Shown here in pieces: positions 43,685-51,950 of a stretch of DNA of 64,000 bases. This DNA is from Polyangia bacterium (lineage in GTDB: Bacteria; Myxococcota_A; Polyangia; Fen-1088). The stretch is taken from the NCBI GenBank assembly GCA_036268875.1, contig DATATI010000001.1:156163-220162 (forward strand), read 5' to 3'. Below the pieces are notes generated by a model. The model searched no databases. It saw only the letters and a list, made by a program, of their open reading frames with translations, and was not told the DNA's origin. Positions within the stretch are counted from its first letter, which is position 1. The number at the start of each line of letters is the position of its first letter. The position numbers and the translations under genes were made by a program.

Positions 43685-43942
43685 CGAACGAGCTCCTTCC
43701 ATCCAGATGCAGCCAGCGACCCGCAGTCGGCGCCGAGACTTTCACCCCTCCGGCCGGCCTGAACCTTTAACTTCGAGACTACTGGTGTGTCTGGTGGCTA
43801 CCTTCAACCAAATCCGATCGTGCTGTCAAAGCCCAACCTATATTACAATACAAATAAGTATTCTGTCTTACAAAAGACTGCCCGGGTTCGTGTTTTAAGA
43901 AACACTTGTAAATGGGTATTTGAACCCTGGTCCATCGGCCGT
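43685..43942. other. Intergenic stretch with an AT-rich core
   Basis: From about 43795 to 43930 the base composition drops sharply compared with the surrounding DNA. It holds a small inverted repeat, GTGTTT TAAG AAACAC (43890-43905), downstream of the pirin gene. No open frame, tRNA or insertion sequence end could be supported. It may be a promoter/terminator region. Confidence 0.4.
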
Positions 43943-44824
43943 TTACGATCCGGGCAGCGGGATGAACTCGACCTCGTCGCCGGGGACAGCGGGGAATCGG
44001 CGCTGCCGCCAATCATCTTTGGCGCGGGCGATCCGTTCGGCGCGGCTGGAGACGAAGTTCCACTCGATGTGGCGCGGACCGTCCAGCGCCGCGCCGCCGA
44101 GCAGTGCCAAGCGCGCGCCGGCAGGTGCCTCGGCGCTGACCAGCTGATCGGGTTTGAAGATGGCCAGCTCGCCCGCCTGCAACATTACCCCATCGGTCTG
44201 GACAGCACCGTCGATCACGTACAGGGCGCGTTCGGCGTGTTCGTCGGGGAGCCTCAGCGCGGCGCCCTTCGCCAGCTGCGCGTCGACGTAGAACAGAGGC
44301 GACAGCACCCGCACCGGCGACGACTGACCGTAGGCGTGCCCAGCGATCAGGCGCAGCTTGACGCCCTCGCCTTCCAGGGTCGGCAAGGTGGCGACGGGAT
44401 GGTGAGCGAACGAAGGCGCGTCTTCTTCCTGCGCCGTCGGCAGCGCCACCCACAGTTGCAGCCCATGCAGCCGTGGTCCGCGGGCGCGCGCGGCGTCGTC
44501 GCTGCGTTCGCTGTGGACGATGCCGCGGCCGGCGGTCATCCAGTTGACGTCGCCGGGAGTGATCACCTGTCGCGATCCCAGGCTGTCGCGATGGATGATC
44601 TCGCCTTCCAGCAGATACGTCACGGTGCAAAGGCCGATGTGCGGGTGTGGGCGCACGTCCAGACCATGACCGGGCGGAAGCTGCAGCGGCCCGAAGTGAT
44701 CGAAGAAGATGAACGGCCCCACGGTTCGCCGGGCGGCCACCGGCAGCGAGCGCCGCACCTGAAATCCGTCACCCAGCTCGCGCAGCCGCGCACGAACCAC
44801 CAGATCGATCATCTCCGAGCCCAT
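43943..44824 (-). CDS. Pirin family protein
   Basis: A bicupin protein of 293 residues. The N-terminal pirin domain includes DVRPHPHIGLCTVTYLLEGE and WMTAGRGIVHSE, placing the metal ligands at His60, His62, His104 and Glu106. A second cupin covers about 170-270 and includes DGAVQTDGVMLQAGE. Bacterial pirins include quercetinases and stress-related regulators; the exact role is unknown. It starts 8 bases after the Rieske/FAD oxidoreductase gene, so both are probably one operon. Confidence 0.93.
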   Translation of the reverse strand: MGSEMIDLVVRARLRELGDGFQVRRSLPVAARRTVGPFIFFDHFGPLQLPPGHGLDVRPHPHIGLCTVTYLLEGEIIHRDSLGSRQVITPGDVNWMTAGRGIVHSERSDDAARARGPRLHGLQLWVALPTAQEEDAPSFAHHPVATLPTLEGEGVKLRLIAGHAYGQSSPVRVLSPLFYVDAQLAKGAALRLPDEHAERALYVIDGAVQTDGVMLQAGELAIFKPDQLVSAEAPAGARLALLGGAALDGPRHIEWNFVSSRAERIARAKDDWRQRRFPAVPGDEVEFIPLPGS

Positions 44825-44832
44825 GAGGATCT

Positions 44833-46380
44833 CTAGCTGAAAAAAGCCTCGACGGCGGCCTGATCATTCCTTTCCATGGCCGCCTCGATCTTCAGGCTGT
44901 CCTGATCGCGGTAGATGCTGGCCACCGCCGCGATCCTTCCGCCCGAGCGATAACCGACCAGGCAATCCTTGCCGCTGATGCTGCCGACGACGTGGATTGT
45001 TTCCCAGCCTTCCGCGTGGCCGACGTAAGCGATCGGCACGTCGTAGTGCTGGCTCCAGAAGAACGGGACGTCGCGGAACGGTTGCCGGCGGCCGAGGATG
45101 TTGCGGGCGGCGGCCTGGCCCTGCCGTTCGGCGACCACCCAGTGCTCGACGCGAATGGCCTGGCCGCTCCGCGCGTCGGGCCAGCGGGCGATGTCGCCGG
45201 CGGCGAAAACGCCGGGCGCGCTGGTGGCCAGGAACTCATTGACCACCACGCCGCGATCCAGACGCAGTCCGGCTTGCTCGGCCAGCGCCACCGCCGGGCG
45301 CACGCCCACGCCGGTGACCACCAGATCGCAAAGCAGCGACGAGCCGTCGTCCAGTGTCACGGCGCCATCGCTGATGGCCTGCACGCCGTGCTTGAGATGA
45401 AAGCGCACGCCGTGTTCCTCGTGCAGCGCACGCACGAAATCACCCAGCGCCGGTCCCAGCACTCGTTCCAGCGGCCGCGCCTCCGGCCCCACCACATCGA
45501 CCTCCAGGCCACGGGTGCGCAACGCCGCGGCGGTCTCGAGGCCGATGAAGCTGGCTCCGATCACCACCGCCCGCCGCGCTGACTGCGCCTTGGCGATGAT
45601 GCGCCGGCTGTCGGCCAGCGAACGCAAAGTGAAGACCTGACCCGTGTCGGCGCCCGGGATCGCCAGCTTCACCGGATCGGCGCCGGTGGCCAGCAACAGC
45701 GCGCCGTATGAACGGGTGCTGCCGTCGGACAGCGTGAGGGTCTTGCGCTCGGTGTGCAGCGCGGTCACCCGCACGCCCAGCAGCAGTTCGATCTGCTGGC
45801 TGCGATAGAAATCGGGATCGCGCAGCGGGATCCATTCTTCGGGCGCGGTGCCGGCCAGATAGTCTTTCGACAAGTTCGGGCGATCGGTGGGCAGCGTGTC
45901 CTCGGCGCCGATCATGGTCACCGGGCCGCCATACCCTGCACAGCGCAGCGTCTCGGCGGCGGCGTTGCCGGCCGCGCCGGCGCCGACGATCACCACGCTT
46001 TCCGGCACCGCGCCAGCGGGCGACGAGACCAGGCGCGCCGGCGCCGGGCCCTTCACCACCACCCGTGTTCCCTGGCGTTCCACCTGCCAGCAAGGCAGCG
46101 CCTTCAACGCCGGGGCACCGATCGCCTCGCCGGTGCGCAGATCGAAACGCGCGTGGTGCCACGGGCAATGAACCGCGGTGCCCACCACCAGTCCCTCGGC
46201 CAGCGGGCCGCCGTAGTGCGAACAGGTGGCGCCCACCGCGCAGATCTCGTCGCCGCGTCGAAACAACAGCGCCGCTTCGCCGTGCGCGTGGCCCAGAAGG
46301 ACGCCGCCTTCGGGAACATTTTCCGCCTCGACACCGACTGTGAGATCCGGACCTTGCAATGAACCCGCGCTGCCGCCCAT
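44833..46380 (-). CDS. Rieske/FAD-dependent pyridine nucleotide oxidoreductase (AIF/ferredoxin reductase type)
   Basis: The ATG at 46380 follows CAGGAG. The 515-residue protein joins a Rieske domain (Cys53, His55, Cys72, His75 in ATCSHYGG and HCPWHHARFD) to a two-dinucleotide-fold reductase (FAD site VVIVGAGAAGNAAAETLR, NAD(P)H site AVVIGASFIGLETAAAL, and GVFAAGDIARWPDA). There is no redox disulfide CxxC, so it resembles AIF-like or ferredoxin reductases rather than disulfide reductases. The C-terminal domain ends in AMERNDQAAVEAFFS. It is probably cytoplasmic, electron donor NAD(P)H; the acceptor is unknown. Confidence 0.92.
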   Translation of the reverse strand: MGGSAGSLQGPDLTVGVEAENVPEGGVLLGHAHGEAALLFRRGDEICAVGATCSHYGGPLAEGLVVGTAVHCPWHHARFDLRTGEAIGAPALKALPCWQVERQGTRVVVKGPAPARLVSSPAGAVPESVVIVGAGAAGNAAAETLRCAGYGGPVTMIGAEDTLPTDRPNLSKDYLAGTAPEEWIPLRDPDFYRSQQIELLLGVRVTALHTERKTLTLSDGSTRSYGALLLATGADPVKLAIPGADTGQVFTLRSLADSRRIIAKAQSARRAVVIGASFIGLETAAALRTRGLEVDVVGPEARPLERVLGPALGDFVRALHEEHGVRFHLKHGVQAISDGAVTLDDGSSLLCDLVVTGVGVRPAVALAEQAGLRLDRGVVVNEFLATSAPGVFAAGDIARWPDARSGQAIRVEHWVVAERQGQAAARNILGRRQPFRDVPFFWSQHYDVPIAYVGHAEGWETIHVVGSISGKDCLVGYRSGGRIAAVASIYRDQDSLKIEAAMERNDQAAVEAFFS

Positions 46381-46491
46381 GGTCGCTCCTGGCTGAGGTT
46401 GGTCCTCGACCAGTCGTGGTCTACCGAACCGGCGAGCGCGCGGCAAGCTTGACAGGATCGCGCGGGCGGGGAAAAAACCAGGCCGCGTCCC

Positions 46492-47394
46492 ATGATGAAA
46501 CGTCGACCGAAGATCGTTCGCCCGCCCGGCGCCAACTACCAGATCCACATCGTGGGCGACGAGCGCACCGTGCTGCGCGATTTTTACCACGCGCTGCTGC
46601 GCCTGCCCTGGTGGTTCGCGCTGGCCAGCATCGCCACCATCTTTCTTGTGGCCAACACGCTGTTCGCGGTGGCGTTCCTGCTGACCGGCGGGGTGGCGCA
46701 CGCGGTGCCCGGATCGTTCGCCGATGCTTTTTTCTTCAGTGCGCAAACCATGGGCACCATCGGCTACGGCGCCTTGTATCCGGAATCGCGCGCCGCCAAC
46801 GTCCTGGTGGTGATCGAGACCATCGTCGGCTTGACGTTGACCGCTCTGGCCACCGGGTTGGTGTTCGCCAAGTTCTCGCGCTCGACGGCACGCATGCTCT
46901 TCAGCCGCGAGGTGGTGATCTCGCCGATGGACGGCGTGCCCACGCTGACGTTGCGGGTGGGCAATCAGCGCGGCAACCAGATCGTCGACGCGCACATCAA
47001 GGTGGCCTTCTCCCGCACCGAACGCACCGCCGAGGGGCACACCTTCTATCGCACGCTGGATGTGAAGCTGGCGCGCGATCATCTGCTGACACTGTCGCGC
47101 TCGTGGAGCTTGATGCACCGGATCGACGCCGACAGCCCATTTCATTGCCAGTCGCCGGAGAGCCTGGCCGCGCAAGAGGTCGAGCTGCAGGTGATGATCA
47201 CCGGCACCGACGACATCACCATGCAACCGGTCCACGCCGAGCACCGCTATTTCGGCGAGCAGATCCTGTGGGGCCGCCGGCACGCGGACATTCTCTCGGA
47301 GACTTCCGACGGCGACCTGATCTTGAACCTGCGGCCGTTCCACGACACGGAGCTGACGCGACCCACGCCCGACTTTCCTTATCCGCGGCCCTGA
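46492..47394 (+). CDS. Inward-rectifier potassium channel (KirBac type)
   Basis: A protein of 300 residues with the Kir layout: slide helix (LRDFYHALLRLPWWFALASI), first membrane helix at about 41-65, pore loop with selectivity filter TIGYG at 89-93, second helix at about 104-125, then a cytoplasmic immunoglobulin-like domain (VPTLTLRVGNQRGNQIVDAH, HEFHR-like positions not verified) to the end. It should conduct K+ across the inner membrane. It is divergent from the Rieske oxidoreductase gene and stands 104 bases before the dehydrogenase gene. Confidence 0.93.
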   Translation: MMKRRPKIVRPPGANYQIHIVGDERTVLRDFYHALLRLPWWFALASIATIFLVANTLFAVAFLLTGGVAHAVPGSFADAFFFSAQTMGTIGYGALYPESRAANVLVVIETIVGLTLTALATGLVFAKFSRSTARMLFSREVVISPMDGVPTLTLRVGNQRGNQIVDAHIKVAFSRTERTAEGHTFYRTLDVKLARDHLLTLSRSWSLMHRIDADSPFHCQSPESLAAQEVELQVMITGTDDITMQPVHAEHRYFGEQILWGRRHADILSETSDGDLILNLRPFHDTELTRPTPDFPYPRP

Positions 47395-47498
47395 AACGCG
47401 GCCCGCGAAGTCGGCCGGCGCGCTGGGCAGTGCTTTTTTCTGATATGCATGACCGTTCTGGCATCTTCCGAACGACTTCCAACAAGCCGGTCCAAGCG

Positions 47499-48494
47499 AT
47501 GGCGCGCATTCTTTTGACCAACCCGCCCGAGATGCTGAAGAACTTCTACGGCGATCGCGCTCTCGCGGCGCTACAAGGCCTCGGCGAGGTGCGCCTCAAT
47601 CCGCTGGATCGCGAGCTCGGCGCCGAGGAGCTGGTCGACGCCGCCCAGGGGTGCGCCGTGATCGTCTCGCACCGCGGGGTGCCGGCCGGGCCGGCGCTGT
47701 TTGATAATCTGCCAGAGCTGATCGCCTTCTGCCGCTGCGCCGTCGACATCCGCACCGTGGACGTGGCCGCCGCCAGCGCGCGCGGCGTGCTGGTCACCCG
47801 GGCCAGCGCCGGCTTCATCCCCGCCGTCGCCGAGTGGATCATCGGCGCAATGATCGATCTCGGGCGCCACATCAGCGCCGCCACCGCCGCCTATCACGCG
47901 GGCCAGCCGCCGGCCGGGCGGACCGGCAAACAACTGCGCGGCGCCACTGTCGGCGTGATCGGCTACGGACAGATCAGCCGTTACCTCTGCGACCTGCTGA
48001 AGCCGTTCGGCGTCCGCCTGCTGATCGGCGATCCCTACGCGACCGTCGCCGACCCGGGGCTGACCGCCTGTTCGTTGCCGCGGCTGCTGGAAGAATCGGA
48101 CTTTGTCGTTTGCCTGGCCCTGGCCACCGACGAGACAGAAAATCTGATCAACGCCGCGGCGCTGTCACGCCTGAAGGCGACGGCGTATTTCATCAATGCC
48201 TCGCGCGGCAACCTGGTCGACGAGGCGGCGCTGGAAGCGGCGCTTTCTTCCGGGACCATCGCCGGCTGCGCGCTGGACGTGGGACGGGCCGCCGATCAAA
48301 AGCCGACGCCAGCGCTGGCCCGCCACCCAAACGTCATCGCCACGCCCCACACCGCTGGCCAGACCCCCGAGGCCATCGAGCACCAGTCGATGGAAACCGT
48401 GGCCCAGGTGGCGGAGATCTTGCGCGGACGAATTCCGAGCGGCGCTGTCAACGCCCAGCAGGCCACCCGCCTCGGCAGCCTGCGCCGAGACTGA
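47499..48494 (+). CDS. D-2-hydroxyacid dehydrogenase
   Basis: An NAD(P)-dependent oxidoreductase of the PGDH/GyaR-like family, 331 residues from the ATG at 47499; an in-frame ATG at 47445 would add 18 residues not usual for the family. The nucleotide-binding motif is ATVGVIGYGQISRYL. The catalytic Arg is in INASRGNLVDEAAL and the catalytic His in ATPHTAGQTPEA. The catalytic Glu region fits DVGRAADQKPTPAL. The substrate is unknown. Followed after 38 bases by the amidohydrolase gene, likely in one transcript. Confidence 0.88.
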   Translation: MARILLTNPPEMLKNFYGDRALAALQGLGEVRLNPLDRELGAEELVDAAQGCAVIVSHRGVPAGPALFDNLPELIAFCRCAVDIRTVDVAAASARGVLVTRASAGFIPAVAEWIIGAMIDLGRHISAATAAYHAGQPPAGRTGKQLRGATVGVIGYGQISRYLCDLLKPFGVRLLIGDPYATVADPGLTACSLPRLLEESDFVVCLALATDETENLINAAALSRLKATAYFINASRGNLVDEAALEAALSSGTIAGCALDVGRAADQKPTPALARHPNVIATPHTAGQTPEAIEHQSMETVAQVAEILRGRIPSGAVNAQQATRLGSLRRD

Positions 48495-48532
48495 TCGGCG
48501 TCTTTGCCATCCAATCGCCAGAAGGATCACCG

Positions 48533-49354
48533 GTGGTTCACCCTCAATTGAAAGTGCCCGCGAACGCCTGCGACTGTCACATGCACGCGTTCGAGGATCG
48601 TTACCCGCTGGCGCCGACGGCGTCGTTCAAGCCGCCGCAGGCGCCTGCCTCGGAATATCGAGAGGTTCAGCAGGCGCTGGGCCTGTCGCGCGTGGTGGTC
48701 GTGCAGCCCAGCGGCTATGCGTTCGACAACACAGCCACCCTGGAAGCGATGGCCACGCTGGGCCCGAGCGTGCGTGGCGTCGCCGTGGTCGGCCCCACCG
48801 TGGCCGAGAGGGAGCTTGTCCGTCTGACCGAGGCGGGGATTCGCGGCATCCGCTATCACATGTTTCGCGGCGGCGTGCTGACCTGGGACACGTTGCCCAC
48901 CATGGCAGATCGCGTGCATCACCACGGCTGGCACGTGCAGCTGCAATTGAACGGACGCGATCTTCCGGCGCACGTCGACGGGTTGCAAAGATTGCCCGGC
49001 GATCTGGTGATCGACCACAACGGCAAGTTCATCGACCCGGTTGGCGTCGACGATCCGGCCTTTCAAACCTTGCTGCGCTTGCTGGACGGCGGCCGCTGCT
49101 GGGTGAAGCTGTCGGCGCCCTACGAAACGTCGAAAGACGGACCGCCTCGTTATGACGACGTCTCGCGCCTGGCGCGGGCCCTGGTGCGCGCGAACCCCGA
49201 GCGCTGTCTGTGGGCCAGCAACTGGCCTCACCCCAACACCAATCCACAGCCGTCCAACGCGGCCATGCTGGACACGCTGCTTGATTGGGCCGACGACGAC
49301 GCCACCCGAAAGCGTATCCTGGTCGACAATCCGGCGCGTCTCTATGGCTTCTAG
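48533..49354 (+). CDS. Amidohydrolase-fold lactonase (2-pyrone-4,6-dicarboxylate hydrolase-like)
   Basis: A protein of 273 residues from a GTG with GAAGGA 6 bases upstream. It resembles COG3618, the family of PDC lactonase (LigI). Metal/active-site segments are NACDCHMHAFEDRYP at the start, MFRGGVLTWDTL in the middle and WASNWPHPNTNP near the end. LigI itself opens a lactone in lignin-derived aromatic breakdown, but the family has many other substrates. Next to a D-2-hydroxyacid dehydrogenase it may take part in breaking down small organic acids (inference). Confidence 0.87.
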   Translation: MVHPQLKVPANACDCHMHAFEDRYPLAPTASFKPPQAPASEYREVQQALGLSRVVVVQPSGYAFDNTATLEAMATLGPSVRGVAVVGPTVAERELVRLTEAGIRGIRYHMFRGGVLTWDTLPTMADRVHHHGWHVQLQLNGRDLPAHVDGLQRLPGDLVIDHNGKFIDPVGVDDPAFQTLLRLLDGGRCWVKLSAPYETSKDGPPRYDDVSRLARALVRANPERCLWASNWPHPNTNPQPSNAAMLDTLLDWADDDATRKRILVDNPARLYGF

Positions 49355-49545
49355 CCCGTCTTGATCCGAAGCCGCGGCCGGCGATCTGGATTCGAGAACT
49401 GGACGGTGGCGGACGGGCGCTTTACACGATTCGCGGCCACGACATCACCGCCGATGTCGAGCCGGCGTTCTGCAGGCTGATGCGCCAAGGAAACTTTTGG
49501 GCAGTGCGCCGGCTAAAATAGCCGACGCCGGCGCACCGCCTGCGG

Positions 49546-50697
49546 TCACTTGGTCAAGGTCAGCGTGTACGACTGGCTTTGGCCGGTGGAAGAAAATACC
49601 GCCACCACATACGAGCCGGCACCGGACGCGGTGTTGGCGATCAAGGTGTTCGACGTCCCGGCGACCTGCCGGAAGGTGCCGCCGACGTTCTTCCACATGG
49701 CGATGGCAGCATCACCGCTGGCCGTCAACTGCACGCGGTACGGCGTGGCGCCGGCGATCGACCACGAATACCAATCCTGCGCGTCACCCGCGCCGATGGT
49801 TCCACAAACCGACGCGCCCAGCGCGTTCGGGTGCTGGAAGTCGTTGTTCGGCTCTACCTCCGTCGGACCCTTGCACGTCGCCGGTGGCGGCGGCGGCGGC
49901 GGCGGCGGTGGCGTCGTCGGCGGTGGCGTCGTCGTGTTACCGCCGCCGCCGTGAGCGGCGATCTTCCCCGCGATCCAGCTGGCCAGCAGATCCACGCGCG
50001 CCAGCACCTGCGTGCCGCTGCCGGCGCCCGAGTTGACGGCGACGATCTTGTGCGGGCTGGGCAGGCCAGGAACTTCGACCGGGCCGCCTGAATCCCCGCT
50101 TTCGATCACGTCGGTCGAGACGTAGTCAAACGGGAAACCTTGGTTGGCAGCGCCCCGCACGGTGATCGCGCTGGAGACAAACAGCGCGGTGCTGGACAGC
50201 GTGCCGTTGTTGATGCGGCCGAGATCGACGACTTGCGATCCGTCGGCCAGCGCGCTGCCGGCCAGCGCGGGAAACGTCGCCAGGTTGATGGGGCTGGCCA
50301 GATAGACCAGGCCGATGTCGTGCGCGTTGGGATTGACGTTCTCCGACCCGGTGTCTTTCCAGTCGAAGGTCTCGCCGGAGGTGGAGGTGGAGGTTTGGTT
50401 CTGGGCGAACGGCGCCCGCACCGACCATCCGGTGAAGCCGGCCACGCAGTGACCGGCGGTCAGCACCACGCTGGGCGCGATCACCGAACCGGAACAGGCG
50501 GCCACCACCTGGCCGTTCTTGGACATGTTGACCAGCGCGCTTTCGGGATAGGCGCTGGCGGTCGAGCCGTTGATGATCGGAGACGCCTGTCCGCCTTCGG
50601 ACAGTGATTCCTGATCAGGGCCGTAGAGATCCGAGCACCCGGCCGCCAGCGCCAGCAGCGCAGCGCCGGCCATGCTCGCGCGAAGAATGAATTTCAT
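49546..50697 (-). CDS. Trypsin-like (S1) serine protease lipoprotein with C-terminal PPC domain
   Basis: A protein of 383 residues behind a strong ribosome binding site (GAGAGGAGCG). The leader AALLALAAGC has a lipobox at Cys21. The S1 triad is complete: His83 in LTAGHC, Asp127 in NAHDIGLV and Ser203 in SGDSGGPV. Activation sequence IINGS at about 41-45 suggests a zymogen-like N-terminus. A Pro-rich linker (about 255-280, including ten Pro) joins a bacterial pre-peptidase C-terminal (PPC) beta-sandwich (about 285-383, EVEPNNDFQHPNALG). It likely degrades external proteins. Confidence 0.93.
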   Translation of the reverse strand: MKFILRASMAGAALLALAAGCSDLYGPDQESLSEGGQASPIINGSTASAYPESALVNMSKNGQVVAACSGSVIAPSVVLTAGHCVAGFTGWSVRAPFAQNQTSTSTSGETFDWKDTGSENVNPNAHDIGLVYLASPINLATFPALAGSALADGSQVVDLGRINNGTLSSTALFVSSAITVRGAANQGFPFDYVSTDVIESGDSGGPVEVPGLPSPHKIVAVNSGAGSGTQVLARVDLLASWIAGKIAAHGGGGNTTTPPPTTPPPPPPPPPPATCKGPTEVEPNNDFQHPNALGASVCGTIGAGDAQDWYSWSIAGATPYRVQLTASGDAAIAMWKNVGGTFRQVAGTSNTLIANTASGAGSYVVAVFSSTGQSQSYTLTLTK

Positions 50698-50733
50698 GAA
50701 CTCGCTCCTCTCGTTGTTGTCCGATTCCGCTCG

Positions 50734-50750
50734 ATTGAACGTTGTTCAAT
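50734..50750. promoter_or_regulatory. Inverted repeat upstream of the S1 protease gene
   Basis: ATTGAAC GTT GTTCAAT, a perfect 7-bp palindrome with 3-base centre, 37 bases before the protease start. It looks like an operator for a dimeric regulator. A similar but imperfect repeat is present before the next minus-strand gene. Confidence 0.5.
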
Positions 50751-50828
50751 AGCGACGGTCAAGCAACAAAGTGGTGCGATCAGATCGATCGCCCCGTGTT
50801 TCTTCTGATCACGCGCGGCCGCGCCACT

Positions 50829-51881
50829 TCAGAGACCGTTGAGCGTGCGTACGACAGAGAACAGATCACCGACAGAGTAATGATTGACGGCCACGAAGTT
50901 GATCCGCTTGCCGCTTTCCTGCTGGCACTGCTGAGCGCGGCCCAGCAGGACGGCGCTCGTGTTGGCGGTGGCGCTCAGGGTCGCATCGGGCAGCGGGTTT
51001 TCCAGCCAGTGGTTCAGCAAGAAAAGATCGTTCTGGATCATTCCGCGATTGAGAGCGCAGGAAAAGTCGGCGGTCGTCTTGAATGAATACGGCGTGTCCC
51101 AGGCCAGGTCGTAAAAATGGTGGTACCAGGCGGGCGGCGGGCCCGCCGTCTGCGCACCGACGAACACCCGATGTCCGTCGGCGATCATCGTCCGCAGCGT
51201 CGGCCATTCGCTGCCGGGCGCGTGGGTGTAGACGAACTGATCCAGGCCGCTCTCCATGAAGACCGTGTTGGTGTCGGCGGCCGAGATGTAGTCCTCGAAG
51301 ATCAGCGTCAGCACTTCGTTGGGATTCTGGCGCAGGAACGCCGCCATCTCGCCCAGGCTGTCCGCCAGGCGCTTGCTGCCCAGCAAGCAGGAGGTGTGGC
51401 AAAGATAGAAATCGCCCAACCAGGGGTAGCTGTCGATGAGCATGGCGCGAATTCCATCGGCCAGCTGTTGCGGGATGCCGTGCACCTGGTCGGGGGCGAT
51501 CCAGCCGTCGTCGGCGTTTGACATGGCGTTGTGGGCGGCCGGGAAGGCCACCTCGTTGAAACGACGGTCGCACAGCTCGGGATAGCCGTTGCAACGCAGC
51601 GGCGTATCGGCGGCGCCGCTGTCGAGGGCGCCGTTGTCGAGCGCGCCGTGGTCGGCGGCACCGCTGTCGACCGCGCCGACGAGGCGTTCGTTGCTGGCAT
51701 CGTCGACGTCGACGGCGAGGTCTTTGGCGGCCGCGCTGTCAAAAGACGGGGGTGGACCGGCGCTGTCGGCGACCGGCGCTTCAGGCTGGGTACCCGCATC
51801 GGACGTCGCGCCGCCGCCGCAAGCGACGGCGCCGCCGGTGAACGCCAGCAAGACCGTCGCCCGGACCAATCGGCGCAGCAT
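50829..51881 (-). CDS. PI-PLC X-domain-like lipoprotein
   Basis: A protein of 350 residues from ATG 51881; the open frame continues upstream antisense to the P450 gene but is not conserved there. The leader ATVLLAFTGGAVACGG has Cys21. An Asp/Ala/Ser-rich linker with repeats of ALD[NS]GA covers 25-95. The domain resembles the phosphatidylinositol-specific phospholipase C X-box: NEVAFPAAHNAMS (His117), ADGIRAMLIDSYPW, FYLCHTSC (His162) and NEVLTLIFEDY. Substrate and metal use are unknown. A TAGTAT hexamer lies 8 bases upstream of the start and no ribosome binding site is seen. Confidence 0.85.
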   Translation of the reverse strand: MLRRLVRATVLLAFTGGAVACGGGATSDAGTQPEAPVADSAGPPPSFDSAAAKDLAVDVDDASNERLVGAVDSGAADHGALDNGALDSGAADTPLRCNGYPELCDRRFNEVAFPAAHNAMSNADDGWIAPDQVHGIPQQLADGIRAMLIDSYPWLGDFYLCHTSCLLGSKRLADSLGEMAAFLRQNPNEVLTLIFEDYISAADTNTVFMESGLDQFVYTHAPGSEWPTLRTMIADGHRVFVGAQTAGPPPAWYHHFYDLAWDTPYSFKTTADFSCALNRGMIQNDLFLLNHWLENPLPDATLSATANTSAVLLGRAQQCQQESGKRINFVAVNHYSVGDLFSVVRTLNGL

Positions 51882-51895
51882 GGTCTGGCATACTA

Positions 51896-51910
51896 TCGAA
51901 TTAGATTCAA
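51896..51910. promoter_or_regulatory. Imperfect inverted repeat between PI-PLC-like and P450 genes
   Basis: TCGAAT TAG ATTCAA, resembling the palindrome before the S1 protease gene. It lies in the 69-base divergent spacer and may be bound by the same regulator. Confidence 0.35.
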
Positions 51911-51938
51911 TAGATGAACAGCGAAATAGTCGCCGCGC

Positions 51939-51944
51939 TATAGT
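51939..51944 (+). promoter_or_regulatory. Candidate -10 element of the P450 gene
   Basis: TATAGT, 6 bases before the GTG start of the P450 gene, where no ribosome binding site is present. This would give a leaderless or nearly leaderless transcript. Confidence 0.4.
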
Positions 51945-51950
51945 CGTCCG

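Noticed and set aside
46381..47343. Upstream extension of the Rieske oxidoreductase frame over the Kir channel gene
   Set aside because: No conserved residues before the ATG at 46380, and the plus strand encodes a complete channel with TIGYG.
49374..49521. Possible short plus-strand coding segment after the amidohydrolase (IWIRELDGGGRALYTIRGHD)
   Set aside because: The translation looks protein-like, but there is no in-frame start after the amidohydrolase stop and no ribosome binding site. It may be a relic; not enough for a gene call.
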